Source: Chrysomallon squamiferum (lineage: Eukaryota; Mollusca; Gastropoda; Neomphalida; Peltospiridae). From it: a stretch of DNA of 64,000 nucleotides. Positions 49,493 to 63,468 of this stretch are shown here, one piece after another (within the stretch, counting starts at the first letter, position 1; each line of letters opens with the position of its first letter). The stretch is taken from contig CM022675.1 in the NCBI GenBank assembly GCA_012295275.1, positions 4,658,713-4,722,712 on the forward strand, read 5' to 3'. The notes beneath the pieces are model-generated. The model was not told where the DNA came from, did not search any database, and saw nothing but the letters and a program-made list of their open reading frames with translations. Both the position numbers and the translations under genes were made by a program.

Positions 49493-51542
49493 AAATGGAT
49501 AACTGGAAAATCTGAAGTCTTATCTTTGTGTTTATTGCACCAGTGTTACCTTGTAGTGTGAAGAAAAAGTTTAATCTCAGTTGGAAGTACTTTGGCATAG
49601 CGGCCATTTTGTTATATTTCTCTGAACGTGTATCACTAACATCGTTCATACACTACTTGTTACGTTCACGAGGTTTTGTCTACGAGTTTTCTTCTTATAA
49701 ACAAGCTCAACCAAACAAAAATTAAATATGTTACCTTCATCTGTTTGTCGAGAATATACATTTTTTTAACGCTGAAATAGTAGAAAACCTTTATGAAAAT
49801 TTATATTATGTCTCTTAACTATTTTGCAGTCGGGCCCCGTTCAAAAATACATCAATGTAAATAGCAAAATTTCTTCTTCTAAAATAACTTTGAGATTGAA
49901 TCTCAAAGAAACCACACAACTGAGACACGTCATGTTTGTTTTGTTTGCTGTGTTACGTCACTGTCCTTCAAGTCCGTTTTAAAATGGCACCACTAAAAAA
50001 TAATAAACATTAAAAAGTTGACAGACATCACTGCACACACAGACACACACAGACACACACATTCACAAATACACACACATAAACAAACACACACATACTC
50101 AGACACACACACACACACTCAGATACACTCACAGAGACACAAACACAGCCATGTCTTTCTTGATGTATATTATTTTTCATTTCACATTTTAATAAATTCT
50201 GAATTATATAGAAATTTCTTACGTTATATTCATAGTGTTAGTCTGAATCCTAGTTATATTAAATTCCAGAGTTCGGAAAAATGATTTTGTTTCAGAAACA
50301 AATTTGCATTTGTATTTCTAGATGAAGTATTTTATACAAGAACAGGTGTTCAGGCATTGCTGAACATTAGAACACAGATTCTAAGATTCTAGAAATGTGC
50401 TGCTGAAACTGATTAACACCAAGAGAAGACAACTGTGAAATCAGTTTATTTTTGTTTTACATTTCTATCACTAAATAAATGGAAAAAGTGAATTTTACAT
50501 ATATAAATTAGAACTTCAGTTATAAATCTAATGACAAGTTTAGCATTTCATATCACTCTAGTCTACACGCTTTTGAACTGATGTTTACAGTTGGTCCCAT
50601 AGTTCGGTCTAGTACGTTAATGCTACATGACAAGTACGCATCACAAAATAGCGCAGAATTGGCAATCTCCAGATTGTTGCGCAGTCACATGATCTAAGAA
50701 TGCGCAGAGCAATATCAAGTTAGCGCAGATCGGCAAATCGCGCTGAACATGTTTACTCGTGTTTTCCAGTTCATTCGGCTTCACTTTAGACTAAAACATT
50801 TTCTTCTTCTTTTTTCTTTTTTTTTTTTCCTAGTGAGATTTTGCAATATATTACTTGTCATAAATTAAGTATTAAAACGTGGCGACTACAAAAATGTGAC
50901 AAAACACGTTGTTGTCTCATTACTACCTGGGAGACCTGATATTCGTCAACTTCAAAGTTTCTAGTTTAACAAAGTGAAACAAGTAATTTTGTAGTATGGA
51001 GGGTGACTGACATAAATAAATATAAACAACATAAGCGACATTATTTTGTTATAAACAATATTCAAATAAAAATCACAGAACAGACAAACAGAATTTGAAA
51101 TTGAATGAATTTAAAGAATTTATCTGCAGACAAAGATTATTGTTCTTTACCAGTACGACAAAGAATTTTAAAAATAGATAAACTACTTTACAGGTATAAC
51201 GTAGCAGCTGTGAAGAAGATCTAAATTAATTATATCTGTTTGTTTAGTTAGTATTAACATTCTCTGTATGACTGAGTGTTATAAAACTGAGATATACTAC
51301 TTGTGTAATCTCTGTCCCAGGTTTTTATGTGTCAAAATCATTCTGTAAGAAAACAATTTGATTCCATTATTTATATTTCATAGATCCTCAAACATCGCAT
51401 TTTAGTTGATAAAATGATATTTTTATAAACAACCAACTATACTCCAGTACTAGAAATTCACAAATTTAACATTAATTGTTTTTAAACAAATGTGACACTT
51501 CAAAGGGTTTTCAAAGAATTTATATGGAACTTTGCTATGATT

Positions 51543-51742
51543 NNNNNNNNNNNNNNNNNNNNNNNNNNNNNNNNNNNNNNNNNNNNNNNNNNNNNNNNNN
51601 NNNNNNNNNNNNNNNNNNNNNNNNNNNNNNNNNNNNNNNNNNNNNNNNNNNNNNNNNNNNNNNNNNNNNNNNNNNNNNNNNNNNNNNNNNNNNNNNNNNN
51701 NNNNNNNNNNNNNNNNNNNNNNNNNNNNNNNNNNNNNNNNNN
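51543..51742. other. Assembly gap of exactly 200 N
   Basis: A run of 200 N, a conventional placeholder length. The left side is intergenic sequence that in other copies lies 0.6-0.8 kb before exon 1; the right side is the last quarter of a tail exon. A normal copy would put about 6 kb between these points, so one whole gene is probably missing. Confidence 0.9.
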
Positions 51743-51964
51743 AACCATCTCAACCAACCTGACAGCGACCTCTACGACATCGCTGATGCTGTTACATCCG
51801 ATTTACCACACCCCAGTCTGTGTAGACATGCTGCCTCGCCTAACAATCAAATTCCTACTAGGAAATCAGAAATCTCTGATAACATCCACGACGATTCCGA
51901 CAACAACGACAACGTTTCAGAAGCCAGTGGAAATTTTTATTTTGTTCTGGAAAATTCTGATTGA
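51743..51964 (+). CDS. C-terminal tail of a receptor hidden by the gap
   Basis: Encodes (Y)NHLNQPDSDLYDIADAV, PSLCRHAAS, RKSEISDNIHDDSDNNDN and SGNFYFVLENSD, then TGA at 51962-51964. It is closest to genes 1 and 3, with the long-tail ending intact. Everything upstream lies in the gap. Confidence 0.8.
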   Translation, partial: NHLNQPDSDLYDIADAVTSDLPHPSLCRHAASPNNQIPTRKSEISDNIHDDSDNNDNVSEASGNFYFVLENSD

Positions 51965-52036
51965 AAAGAATCTCAGTAGTAACTCGATCGATGTTTTCAT
52001 ACAAAATTGTTTCCATGTTAAGTGTCTCATACCACA

Positions 52037-52087
<51 letters not shown>

Positions 52088-52125
52088 CATCATCATCATA
52101 ATCATCTTCATCATCATCATCATCA

Positions 52126-52175
<50 letters not shown>

Positions 52176-52699
52176 TAACAGTGCTTCGTACCCCTTTTTT
52201 AATTTTTGATAAATGTTTTCGTTATTTTATTATTTATTTTATTATTTATTGTGATGTTGTTGATGTTTTAAACACGATGTTAATATGTCTAAAACCACTT
52301 TTATTGTTTCATTATTTTTATTATTATTTTTACCTTTTATCTTGTATTTGTACTTTATCCTTACATCTAAATGAACTTTTCTTCCGTGCGATTTTTTTCT
52401 TACCTTATTTCTGTGATTTGTGAAATCTGTTCTTACACTAACATTTATTTATTTATGCTTTGTTTGTTTATTATTATTATTATTTCTTATTATTATAAAA
52501 GGTTAAGGAAAGTTTATTCAAAATTCAGAAATCCTAAATTCCAGTTTGTGATGTGTTATAGTTTTCCAATAGATGAAGCAATCACAAGCCTTACTTCATG
52601 CACAAATTTATTACAAATATTATATAAATACCTGAGGACAATCTGTGTATTTTTGCACGTGTATATGTCTCTATGTGTCTATGTATGATTGTATATATA

Positions 52700-53457
52700 C
52701 AGTGGTACCTCGATTTACGATTGCCTAACTTACGAGTTTTTCGAGTTACGAGCAGTCGCCCGGGCGATTTCTTGCTTTCAGTGGCGAGCCAGAATCCGAG
52801 TTACGAGCGAGTTTCAGATACACTGCCGTTATTTGGCGCAACGAACAACACAACATCCGCCCAGCATCCCGCGTCTGACTCGTTTACTTCACGTGGTTAC
52901 CTCGCTGCGGAAGCATGTCTGTTCTGTTATACGTGTTTTTATGTAATTTTCACAAATTTCTTTTTTCTGACTATATATCCTAAGAAAGTGAATGCAAAGG
53001 ACAGTGCTGAGAAGAAAAAGCGGACGATGTCCATTGAATTAAAGCTTGAATTCGTAGAAAGACATGATCAAGGTGTGCATGTAGTCGACTTGGCTAAGCA
53101 GTACGAGCGTAGTATTTCTATGATATGTACCATACTGAAGCTGAAGGAGTCGATAAAGTCTGTAACTCCAGCCAAATGCGTTAAAATAATTTGTCTGATC
53201 TCCAAGATAAATGTATTTTACAAAAACCAAGTTATTTCTTTTATTTTGTTTTTATACAATATTTTTCATTTATAAATACATTTTTGTTATTTAAAAACAC
53301 GTTACAAAAATTTGGTGTGTTTTTTTTTTTTGCGGGCTGGAACGGATTAATGGTATTTCAATTAATTTCGTTTGGGAAAATTGATTTGATATACGAGCAA
53401 ATTGAGATACGAGCTCGGTCACAGAACGAATTAAACTCGTAAGTCAAGGTACCACTG
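52700..53457 (+). mobile_element. Tigger/pogo-like element with transposase N-terminus
   Basis: Ends CAGTGGTACCTCGATTTACG and (reverse complement) CAGTGGTACCTTGACTTACG, with TA on both sides. Around 52984-53160 the plus strand encodes KDSAEKKKRTMSIELKLEF, ERHDQGVHVVDLAKQYERSI and SMICTILK, matching the CENP-B N-terminal/psq helix-turn-helix of Tigger transposases. The DDE catalytic region is absent, so it cannot move itself. It shares its site and internal deletion with 48446-49173. Confidence 0.85.
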
Positions 53458-53784
53458 TATATCTATATATAGTAAAATAATAAATGAAAAACATCAAGTT
53501 AGAAAAGAATATATATATATCTGTATATTACATTACTTCATATTATATATGTATTCAATATAATCAGCTAAGGATATTTTAATATTATTATTTTAATAAT
53601 CCTTCGTATACATTTTGCATTTTCTGTTTCGTACTGGAAGTCTGTTTTATACTAACATTTTTACTATTAACCTAACTTTATTGTGATACAGTAAACTTCG
53701 CTACTATTCAAATAGATCATCCGGTGTATCGATATATTTTGACTTTCGAATGATTGATTTATTTTCTGTTTCAAGTGATATTTG

Positions 53785-53790
53785 AATAAA
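53785..53790 (+). terminator. Poly(A) signal of the gapped gene
   Basis: AATAAA in TTTCAAGTGATATTTGAATA, homologous to the other copies, with GTGTTTATTATAACAG downstream. Confidence 0.45.
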
Positions 53791-54660
53791 AATGGATTAA
53801 TGGAAAATCTTATCTTTGTGTTTATTATAACAGTGTTACTTTGTAGTGTGAAAAAAAGTTTTAATTTTAATTGAAAGTACTTTGGGACAACGTCCATTCT
53901 GTACGGTTTTGTGAACGTATTTCACTAACATCGTTCATACACTACTTGTTACGTTCACGTGGTTTTGTCTACAGTTTTCTTCATATAAACAGTTTCATCC
54001 AAACAAAAATTAAATATCTTAGTTTCATTTCTTTGTCAAGTATAAAAGGTTTTGTCACCCGAAAGAAGTAGAAAATCTTCATGGAACATTTCTGTAAAGT
54101 CTGTTAAATATGTTCCAGAGAAAATCTCGCTTCAGAAGGGGTCCTTGAAATGTCAGGTTTGCTCAAAATGGTGATTGCGAGAAAAGTGGTTAAAAAAAAA
54201 TAAACATTAAAAAATGACATCACCACACACTCACACACACACATACACACACGCAATCTCTCTCTCTCTTTCACACATACACACACACGCACGGACACAT
54301 ACACAAACACACACAGTTTCTCTCACACACACACTCACACACTCACACACACATACACATACACACATTTTCTCACACACATATATACTCACTCTCACAC
54401 ACACACATACACACACGCACACAAACACACGCACACACACGCTATCACACACACTCTCTTTCTCACTCACGCACGCACATGCTCACACACACACGATGTC
54501 TTTCTAGAGGTATTTTCGTGTTTATGTGGTTTATATTATTTTACATCTGAACATTCTAAAAGTTGATTTTCAAGAACCTCGGTTTACCACAGCTTTGTTT
54601 TTATTTCTAGCTGCATTCAGTGAAGTGAGAGTGACGAGCTCTCTAAATGAGGGAAATACA

Positions 54661-54835
54661 ACTGTGAAACTTAGTGTGATGTAATATATTAATTTTATTT
54701 TAACTGTGAAACTTAGTATAATGTAATGTATTAATTTTATTTTAACTGTGAAACTTAGAGTAATGTAATATATTAAGTTTATTTTAACTGTGAAACTTAG
54801 TGTAATGTAATATATTAATTTTATTTTAACTGTTT
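54661..54835 (+). repeat. 42-bp tandem repeat, four units
   Basis: The unit starts ACTGTGAAACTTAGTGTAAT and continues GTAATATATTAATTTTATTT. Starts at 54661, 54703, 54745 and 54787, a strict 42-bp period, then a partial unit. A single unit is present in the matching spacer near 32200 and a related one near 3282, so the expansion is local to this spacer. Confidence 0.85.
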
Positions 54836-55045
54836 TTGTGAGACAACTGTTCTTGATATCTCACCATCTTGGCATGATTGCTTTTGAGGCTTCACAGACT
54901 GGGTCCATCTGTAAAAACAGTGTGAAGTTCCAGTTAACTGATTACAACAACAAACAGCAAACTTTAACTAACAGAGTGACTATCATCTCAAACCAGTGTT
55001 ATCAGTCACATATTTCTCACAGATCATATATATTTAATTGTAAAT

Positions 55046-55105
<60 letters not shown>

Positions 55106-56757
55106 GCGATGTATTAATGATATTAATAACAATGGGAGGGTAAGAAAGAACAAGAAAGATAAAATCTGACAGTAAGAGATAGGAGAGATTATGACGACCT
55201 CTGTGACAACGTCGTTGTGTAATCGCGTGTGTGTGTGTTCTGCGCCATTTGCCAATCTGAGCTATCTTAGACTGCGCTGTACTTTATTACGATCCACAAA
55301 ACTCGCGGTAAACTCAAGTCAGGTCAGTTACACCCGTCCTAACCGTGAAACTGCGTGTTTCACTAGAGACAGCACATCATTATTAAACTATACACTGTAA
55401 ACCTGCCTGATTTCATTTTTGTTTGTGACACACACATACACACCCTGAATTTGAGTGAAACCTTTTTCGTAATTAAACTAATACAAAAAGTGTGGCCTAA
55501 TCTACACTGATCTGTATATTAAACAAAAAACACGTGTTGTGTTTAAAATGAAGGAGATTCACTGATAATATCATAGGATATAACTAAAGAAATAAAGTTC
55601 AGTTCTTATCTTTTTTTTATTTTTTTTTCTTTTTTTTTTTTTTTTCTAGTCGTGGTGAGTACAAAAATGTGACAAAACACGTTGTTATCTCATTACTACC
55701 TGGGAGACCTGACATTCGTCAACTTCAAAGTTTCTAGTTTAACAAAGTGAAACAAGAAATTTTATAGAATGGAGAGTGACTGTCATCACTAAACATAAAC
55801 AACACAAGCGACTTTATTTTGTTATAAACAATCGGCAAATGAAAATCACAGAACAGACAAGCAGAATTTGAAACTGAATGAATTTAAAGAATTTATTTGC
55901 AGACAAAGATTATTGTTCTTTACCATTACGACAAAGAATTTTAAGAATACATAAACTACATTACAGGTAGAATTTAGCCAACTGTGAAGATGATCTAAAT
56001 TGTAGCTGTTCGTTTAACTAGTATTAACATTCTATACATTAATGCTCGAATTATACAAACTTATTATTAACTGTTTTTAAACAAATGTGACAGGTCAAAG
56101 TTCTTTTTATAAATAAGACATTTACTAGATTAGTAGAACCAGTAATATCCAACACTTCTCGTATTTGTCAGCTTTGCAAACAACTGAAGTAGACACTGGT
56201 TTTTAATCTAATATTGTCTATTCTCTCTGTAGTCTTACGTTGTCGTCCTGAAAATTAGCTGCGAACAGATGTTTAAGAAAACAGGCTGGTAATACGTAAA
56301 TATAGGAAAATAGGCTGAGAATTCGTATTGACAAAAACAAGCTGGAAATACGTATACGTGAAAACAAGCTGTGAACACGTCTATATAAAAATAACCTGGG
56401 AATAGGTATTTAAGTGAAAATTAGCTGTGAACAGCTGTATATGAAAATATGTTGTGAATAGGTGAAAATAAATCGGGAATAGGTGCTGTGTGAAAACAAA
56501 CTGTATTTATATTTTGTGTGTTTGTATTTGTGTGTGTCTAGATGTATGGATATATACATATATGTATGTGTGTATGTATCTATGTAACACCGACACGAAG
56601 TTACAAACAATGTATTCTGTAATCTAAGTAGCCAGTCATTGATCAAGATTTACTGTGAAGCGACTAGCTGTGTGCGCTAAGGTTCCAGTTCATGGATTCT
56701 ATACACAGTGGACTGGTGACTTTTGTCTGATTACTCTGTGTATTAATGTCTACTTAG

Positions 56758-56844
56758 TTGTTGTTTTAGCAAAGCTCGGTTTTATATCGACTTGCGTAAG
56801 AAGTTTCGTATATAAAAATAAAGAGAAGAAAACAAAAAGAAATA
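56758..56844 (+). promoter_or_regulatory. Conserved 5' flank of gene 4
   Basis: Contains GGTTTTATATCGACTTGCGT, GTATATAAAAAT and the A-rich leader ending GAAATA before ATG. It is nearly identical to the flanks of genes 1-3, so gene 4 should be expressed from the same kind of promoter despite its different body. Confidence 0.4.
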
Positions 56845-58061
56845 ATGAATTTAGTAACAGCAGTGATTATATTAACGATCTACAATCAAGCTACAGGTGC
56901 AGAAAGACTAAGTAAGTTTTTTATTTATTTTAAATTAACTGTATGTTACACTTCAAGTCTTTTCAAATATGTATAAGGGAGGGGGACATAATTTAAAATG
57001 TTTAAGTTTACTTAAGTTTTATTCGTTGATTAAAAGGGATTTTAGAATTGTTATTTCCTGTATATGGTGATTATATTTTAAGGCACAGAAGCAGACCTTT
57101 TTCAAAATAGCGTCTATTGAATGTCTAATGGATTTTTAACATGAAATTCTTGTATCATTGTTATACTATCAACAACAACAAAATAAACAACAATAATGAT
57201 AGTGATGAAAATCAAAATAACTGCATAGCGTAACAATAAAAGATAATATAATGTAAATAAGAGTTTCCACTTCAGATAACATGTCTTAATACAACGGTAA
57301 AAAATTACATAATACCATAAAATAGCAGGTTTTAATATAATATCTTTTAAAAACACACTCCTTACTATAAACGCAAAATTACTTAAAATAACTTAACATA
57401 ACTTAATTAAAACTTGTCACCAGTGTGAATATAGAGTAGTAAATAAAACACCATGTAATATGTTAAGGGTAAAATCTAATACCAAAGTAAAATAATTGAA
57501 ACTGTATTAATGAATGCTACAGGTTATAATGTGAATGGACAAAAAACAAACATATATATACACACACACACAGACACACAAACACACACACACACACACA
57601 CACACATAAACAAAAACAAAGAAACAGAAAGAGATAGAGAGCTATGTATTCTGCAGAGCATAAAATAACAAAAAGTTATATTTCAGAATTAGCTGTCTAT
57701 AACAACAAAAACAACAACAACAACAACAATAATAATAATAAAGTGAAAAGATGACTTACAAATATGTTTATATTGAAAAACGAATTTGATATCTTTTCGA
57801 GATAAACTTTTATATATTTACAGATAATGTAACAATATCAACGTCCACGTCAGTGACAACAACTGGGAAAGAGACTGAGAAAACAACAGCTGCAAAGACT
57901 TCTGAACCAGAAGAGATAATTCCAACAAAAGAATCCACTGAGACAGATCATCCATCAAGCAAGTCAGGTCAGTTTCAGTTTTACTATTTTGTTTTAAGAG
58001 TTTTAACTAATTTTATTTCACTAAATTTAATTTACTAGATATATTTTTTTAGTTTTTATTC

Positions 58062-58104
<43 letters not shown>

Positions 58105-58479
58105 TTTGTTTATTTACTTGTTTCAGTTTATCAGATTTTAACAAATTTTTATTTACTAGATTTATTTACAACTTTTACTAAATCTAATTTCTAAATTTAT
58201 TTACTACTTTTAATTCATTAAACTTATTCTATTAATTTTATGGCTAGTATTCTTATACTAGCTTTGTTCAAATTCCTTAAATTTATTTTTCTCTCTTTCA
58301 AATGTCTTATTTAATTTACAAGAATTAATTTATTTGGTAGCTTTGTGTTAATTTGCTAGAATTATTCTGCTAAACTTATAAAAATGAATTTCTGCTAAAA
58401 TTAGTAAAATTACTTCAATAATAAGTAAAATAAATAAATAAATAAATAAAAAACATTTACATAGTTCATTTTCTTAGAT

Positions 58480-58571
<92 letters not shown>

Positions 58572-58663
58572 TGTGCAAATCTTTTTATGTATGTGTGTAG
58601 TTAAATGTTCTGCTTGGCATAAAATAGCGATTCAGTTTTACAATTAGCTGTCTACAAAACAAA

Positions 58664-58726
<63 letters not shown>

Positions 58727-59084
58727 GTTATAATTATAATAAAAATAAAGTGAAAAGATGAATAATAAGCATTTTTATATTGAAAAAAGAATCTAATATC
58801 TTTTTGAGATAATCTTTTGTACATTTACAGATAATGTAACTGCACAAGTATCAACGTCCACTTCAGTGACAACAACTGGGAATCAGACCCTTAAAACAAC
58901 AGCTGCAACTACTTCTGAACCAGGGGAGATAATTCCAACAAAAGAATCTGCTGAGACACATCATACATCAAACAAGTCAGGTTAGTTTTAATTTTACTAT
59001 TTTGTTTTAAGAGTTTTAACTAATTTTATTTCTCTAATTTAATTTACTGGTTTTATTTTATTTATTTTTATTTATTTATTTTTA

Positions 59085-59118
<34 letters not shown>

Positions 59119-59221
59119 CTTTATTTATTTATTTATTTATTTATTTGTTTCAATAATTTATTTCAATAATAAATACAATAAATAAATAAAAACATTTTCA
59201 TAGTTAACTGTTCTTAGTTTA

Positions 59222-59297
<76 letters not shown>

Positions 59298-59927
59298 TGT
59301 GTGTGTTTTTGTGGACATTTTTTTATGTGTGTGTATCTAAGTATTCTGGATGGCATAAAACAACAGTCCAATTTCAGAATTACCTGTCTATCATATAAAA
59401 TAATAATAACAATAACAATAACAACAACAATAATAATAATAATAACAGTCATAATAATAAAGTGAAAAGATGACTTACAAATATTTTTATATTGAAAAAA
59501 GAATCTAATATCTTTTTGAGATAATCTTTTGTACATTTACAGATAATGTAACTGCACAAGTATCAACGTCCACTTCAGTGACAACAACTGGGAATCAGAC
59601 CCTTAAAACAACAGCTGCAACTACTTCTGAACCAGGGGAGATAATTCCAACAAAAGAATCCACTGAGACACAACATACATCAAACAAGTCAGGTTAGTTT
59701 TAATTTTACTATTTTGTTTTATGAGTTTTTACTAATTTTATTTCACTAAATTTAATTTACTGGTTTTATTTTATTTATTTTTATTTATTTATTTTTAATT
59801 TATTTATATATATATATATATCTTTATTTATTTATTTATTTATTTATTTATTTGTTTCAATAATTTATTTCAATAATAAATACAATAAATAAATAAAAAC
59901 ATTTTCATAGTTAACTGTTCTTAGTTT

Positions 59928-59977
<50 letters not shown>

Positions 59978-59978
59978 C

Positions 59979-60012
<34 letters not shown>

Positions 60013-60982
60013 TGTGTGTGTGTGTGTGTGTGTGTTTTTGTGGACATTTTTTATGTGTGTGTATCTAAGTATTCTGGATGGCATAAAAGAACAGTCCAAT
60101 TTCAGAATGACCTGTCTATCATATAAAATAACAATAACAAGAACAATAATAATAATAATAATAATAATAACAGTCATAATAATAAAGTGAAAAGATGACT
60201 TACAAATATTTTTATCTTGAAAAAAGAATCTAATATCTTTTCGAGGTAATCTTTTGTACATTTACAGATAATATAACTGCAAAAGTATCAACGTCCACAT
60301 CAACGACAACAACTGCGAAACACACCCAGAAAACAACAGCAGCAACTACTTCTGAACCAGGGGAGATAATTCCAACAAAAGAATCTGCTGAGACACAACA
60401 TCCATCAAACAAATCAGGTTAGTTTTAATTTTACTATTTAGTTTTAACAGTTTTTACTAATTTTAGTTCACTAAATTTAATTTAACAGTTTTATTTTATT
60501 TATTTATTTTTATTTATTTATTGTTTATTTATATATATCTTTATTTATTTGTTTGTTTATTTATTTGTTTCAGTTTATTAGATTTACTTTAGAAATTTAC
60601 GAAATTTATTTATAACTTTTACTAAATTTTACTCCTAGTTTTAATTTACTAGATTTATTTACTACATTTAATTCACTCAATTTATTTTATTAATTTTATG
60701 GCTAGTATTCATATACTAGCTTTGTTTAAATTAATTAACTTTATTTTTATCTGTTTTTTAAATAGCTTATTTAATTTACAAGCATTAATTTAGAAACATT
60801 AATTTACTTTTTTTTTTTTTTTAAATTTATTTTCTATATTTTGCTAGCTTTGTGTTAATTTACTAGTATTACTCTGCTAAACTTATTAAAATTAATTTCT
60901 GCTAAAAGTTGTAAAGTTACTTCAATAATAAGTAAAATAAATAAATAAATAAAAAACATTTACATAGTTAATTTTCTTAGAT

Positions 60983-61059
<77 letters not shown>

Positions 61060-61574
61060 GTGTGCACATTTTTTTATGTGTGTGTATCTATGTATTCTGG
61101 ATGGCATAAAATAACAGTCCAATTTCAGAATTACCTGTCTATCATATAAAATAATAATAACAATAACAATAACAATAATAATAATAATAATAATAACAGT
61201 AATAATAATAAAGTGAAAAGATGACTTACAAATATTTTTATATTGAAAAAAGAATCTAATATCTTTTCGAGATAATCTTTTGTACATTTACAGATAATGT
61301 AACTGCACAAGTATCAACGTCCACTTCAGTGACAACAACTGGGAATCAGACCCTTAAAACAACAGCTGCAACTACTTCTGAACCAGGGAGATAATTCCAA
61401 CAAAAGAATCCACTGAGACACAACATACATCAAACAAGTCAGGTTAGTTTTGATATCACTATTTTGTTTTATGAGTTTTTACTAATTTTATTTCTCTAAT
61501 TTAATTTACTGGTTTTATTTTATTTATTTTTATTTATTTATTTTTAATTTATTTATATATATATATATATATCT

Positions 61575-61605
<31 letters not shown>

Positions 61606-61705
61606 TTTGTTTCAATAATTTATTTTAATAAATACAATAAATATTCATAAAACAGCTTTGTTTTCATAGTTAACTATTTTTATCTGTTTTTAAATAGCTT
61701 ATTTA

Positions 61706-61764
<59 letters not shown>

Positions 61765-62411
61765 ACTAGTATTAGCTAAATGTTCTGCTTGGCTAAAATA
61801 AAATAACAGTTCAGTTTCAGAATTAGCTGTCTAAATAAAAAAAAAACATTTACATATAATTTAATAAGATAAATAACAAGAAGAAGAAGAAGAAGAAGGA
61901 GAAGAATAGATGGAATAAAATAATAATAATAATAGTAATAATTATAATAACAAAAAATAAATTAAAAAAGATGACCAACAAAGCATTTTTATATTGAAAA
62001 AGAATCTAATATGTTTTCAAGATGATAATTTATATATTTACAGATACTATAACTGCACCAGTATCAATGTCCACATCAGTGACAACAGCGAAACAGACTG
62101 AAAACAACAGCAGCAACTACTTCTGAACCAGGGGAGATAATTTCAACAAAAGAATCTGCTGAGACACATCATACATCAAACAAGTCAGGTCAGTTTTAAT
62201 TTTACTATATTGTTTTAAGAGTTTCAACTAATTTTATTTCTCTAATTTAATTTACTAGTTTTATTTTATTTATTTTTATTTATTTATTTTTAATTTATTA
62301 TATATATATATATATATCTTTATTTATTTATTTATTTGTTTCAATAATTTATTTCAATAATAAATACAATAAATAAATAAAAATATTTTCATAGTTAACT
62401 GTTCTTAGTTT

Positions 62412-62453
<42 letters not shown>

Positions 62454-63391
62454 AAATCTTTTTATGTATTCGTGTCGCTAAATGTTCTGGATGGCATAAA
62501 ATAACAGTCCAATTTCAGAATTACCTGTCTATCATATAAAATAATAATAACAATAACAATAATAAAAATAATAATAATAATAACAGTCATAATAATAAAG
62601 TGAAAAGATGACTTACAAAATATTTTTATATTGAAAAAAGAATCTAATATCTTTTCGAGATAATCTTTTGTACATTTACAGATAATGTAACTGCACAAGT
62701 ATCAACGTCCACTTCAGTGACAACAACTGGGAATCAGACCCTTAAAACAACAGCTGCAACTACTTCTGAACCAGGGGAGATAATTCCAACAAAAGAATCT
62801 GCTGAGACACAACATCCATCAAACAAATCAGGTTAGTTTTAATTTTACTATTTAGTTTTAACAGTTTTTACTAATTTTAGTTCACTAAATTTAATTTAAC
62901 AGTTTTATTTTATTTATTTATTTTTATTTATTTATTGTTTATTTATATATATCTTTATTTATTTGTTTGTTTATTTATTTGTTTCAGTTTATTAGATTTA
63001 CTTTAGAAATTTACGAAATTTATTTATAACTTTTACTAAATTTTACTCCTAGTTTTAATTTACTAGATTTATTTACTACATTTAATTCACTAAATTTATT
63101 TTATTAATTTTATGGCTAGTATTCATATACTAGCTTTGTTTAAATTAATTAACTTTATTTTTATCTGTTTTTTAAATAGCTTATTTAATTTACAAGCATT
63201 AATTTAGAAACATTAATTTACTTTTTTTTTTAAATTTATTTTCTATATTTTGCTAGCTTTGTGTTAATTTACTAGTATTACTCTGCTAAACTTATTAAAA
63301 TTAATTTCTGCTAAAAGTTGTAAAGTTACTTCAATAATAAGTAAAATAAATAAATAAATAAAAAACATTTACATAGTTAATTTTCTTAGAT

Positions 63392-63468
<77 letters not shown>

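Larger units (their letters stand above)
47600..51542 (+). other. Spacer after gene 3, up to the assembly gap
   Basis: Contains two (TTA)n tracts (47706-47792), a Tigger-like element (48446-49173), the poly(A) block (49487), CA-rich arrays (about 50035-50130), the shared block (50560-50660) and sequence (50850-51540) matching 4590-5230 and 55650-56080, which normally leads to exon 1 within about 0.8 kb. No gene other than the transposase remnant was seen. Confidence 0.55.
51965..56844 (+). other. Spacer between the gapped gene and gene 4
   Basis: Contains TTA/TCA tracts (52038-52175), a Tigger-like element (52700-53457), the poly(A) block (53785), CA/CT-rich arrays (54228-54500), a 42-bp tandem repeat (54661-54835), an (AAT)n tract (55049-55105), conserved spacer (55650-56080) and the conserved 5' flank of gene 4. 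No other gene was seen. Confidence 0.55.

Noticed and set aside
54838-55143. 101-residue frame with a poly-Asn run
   Set aside because: Starts in the 42-bp repeat and ends in an AAT tract; the matching spacers show no conservation of this frame.
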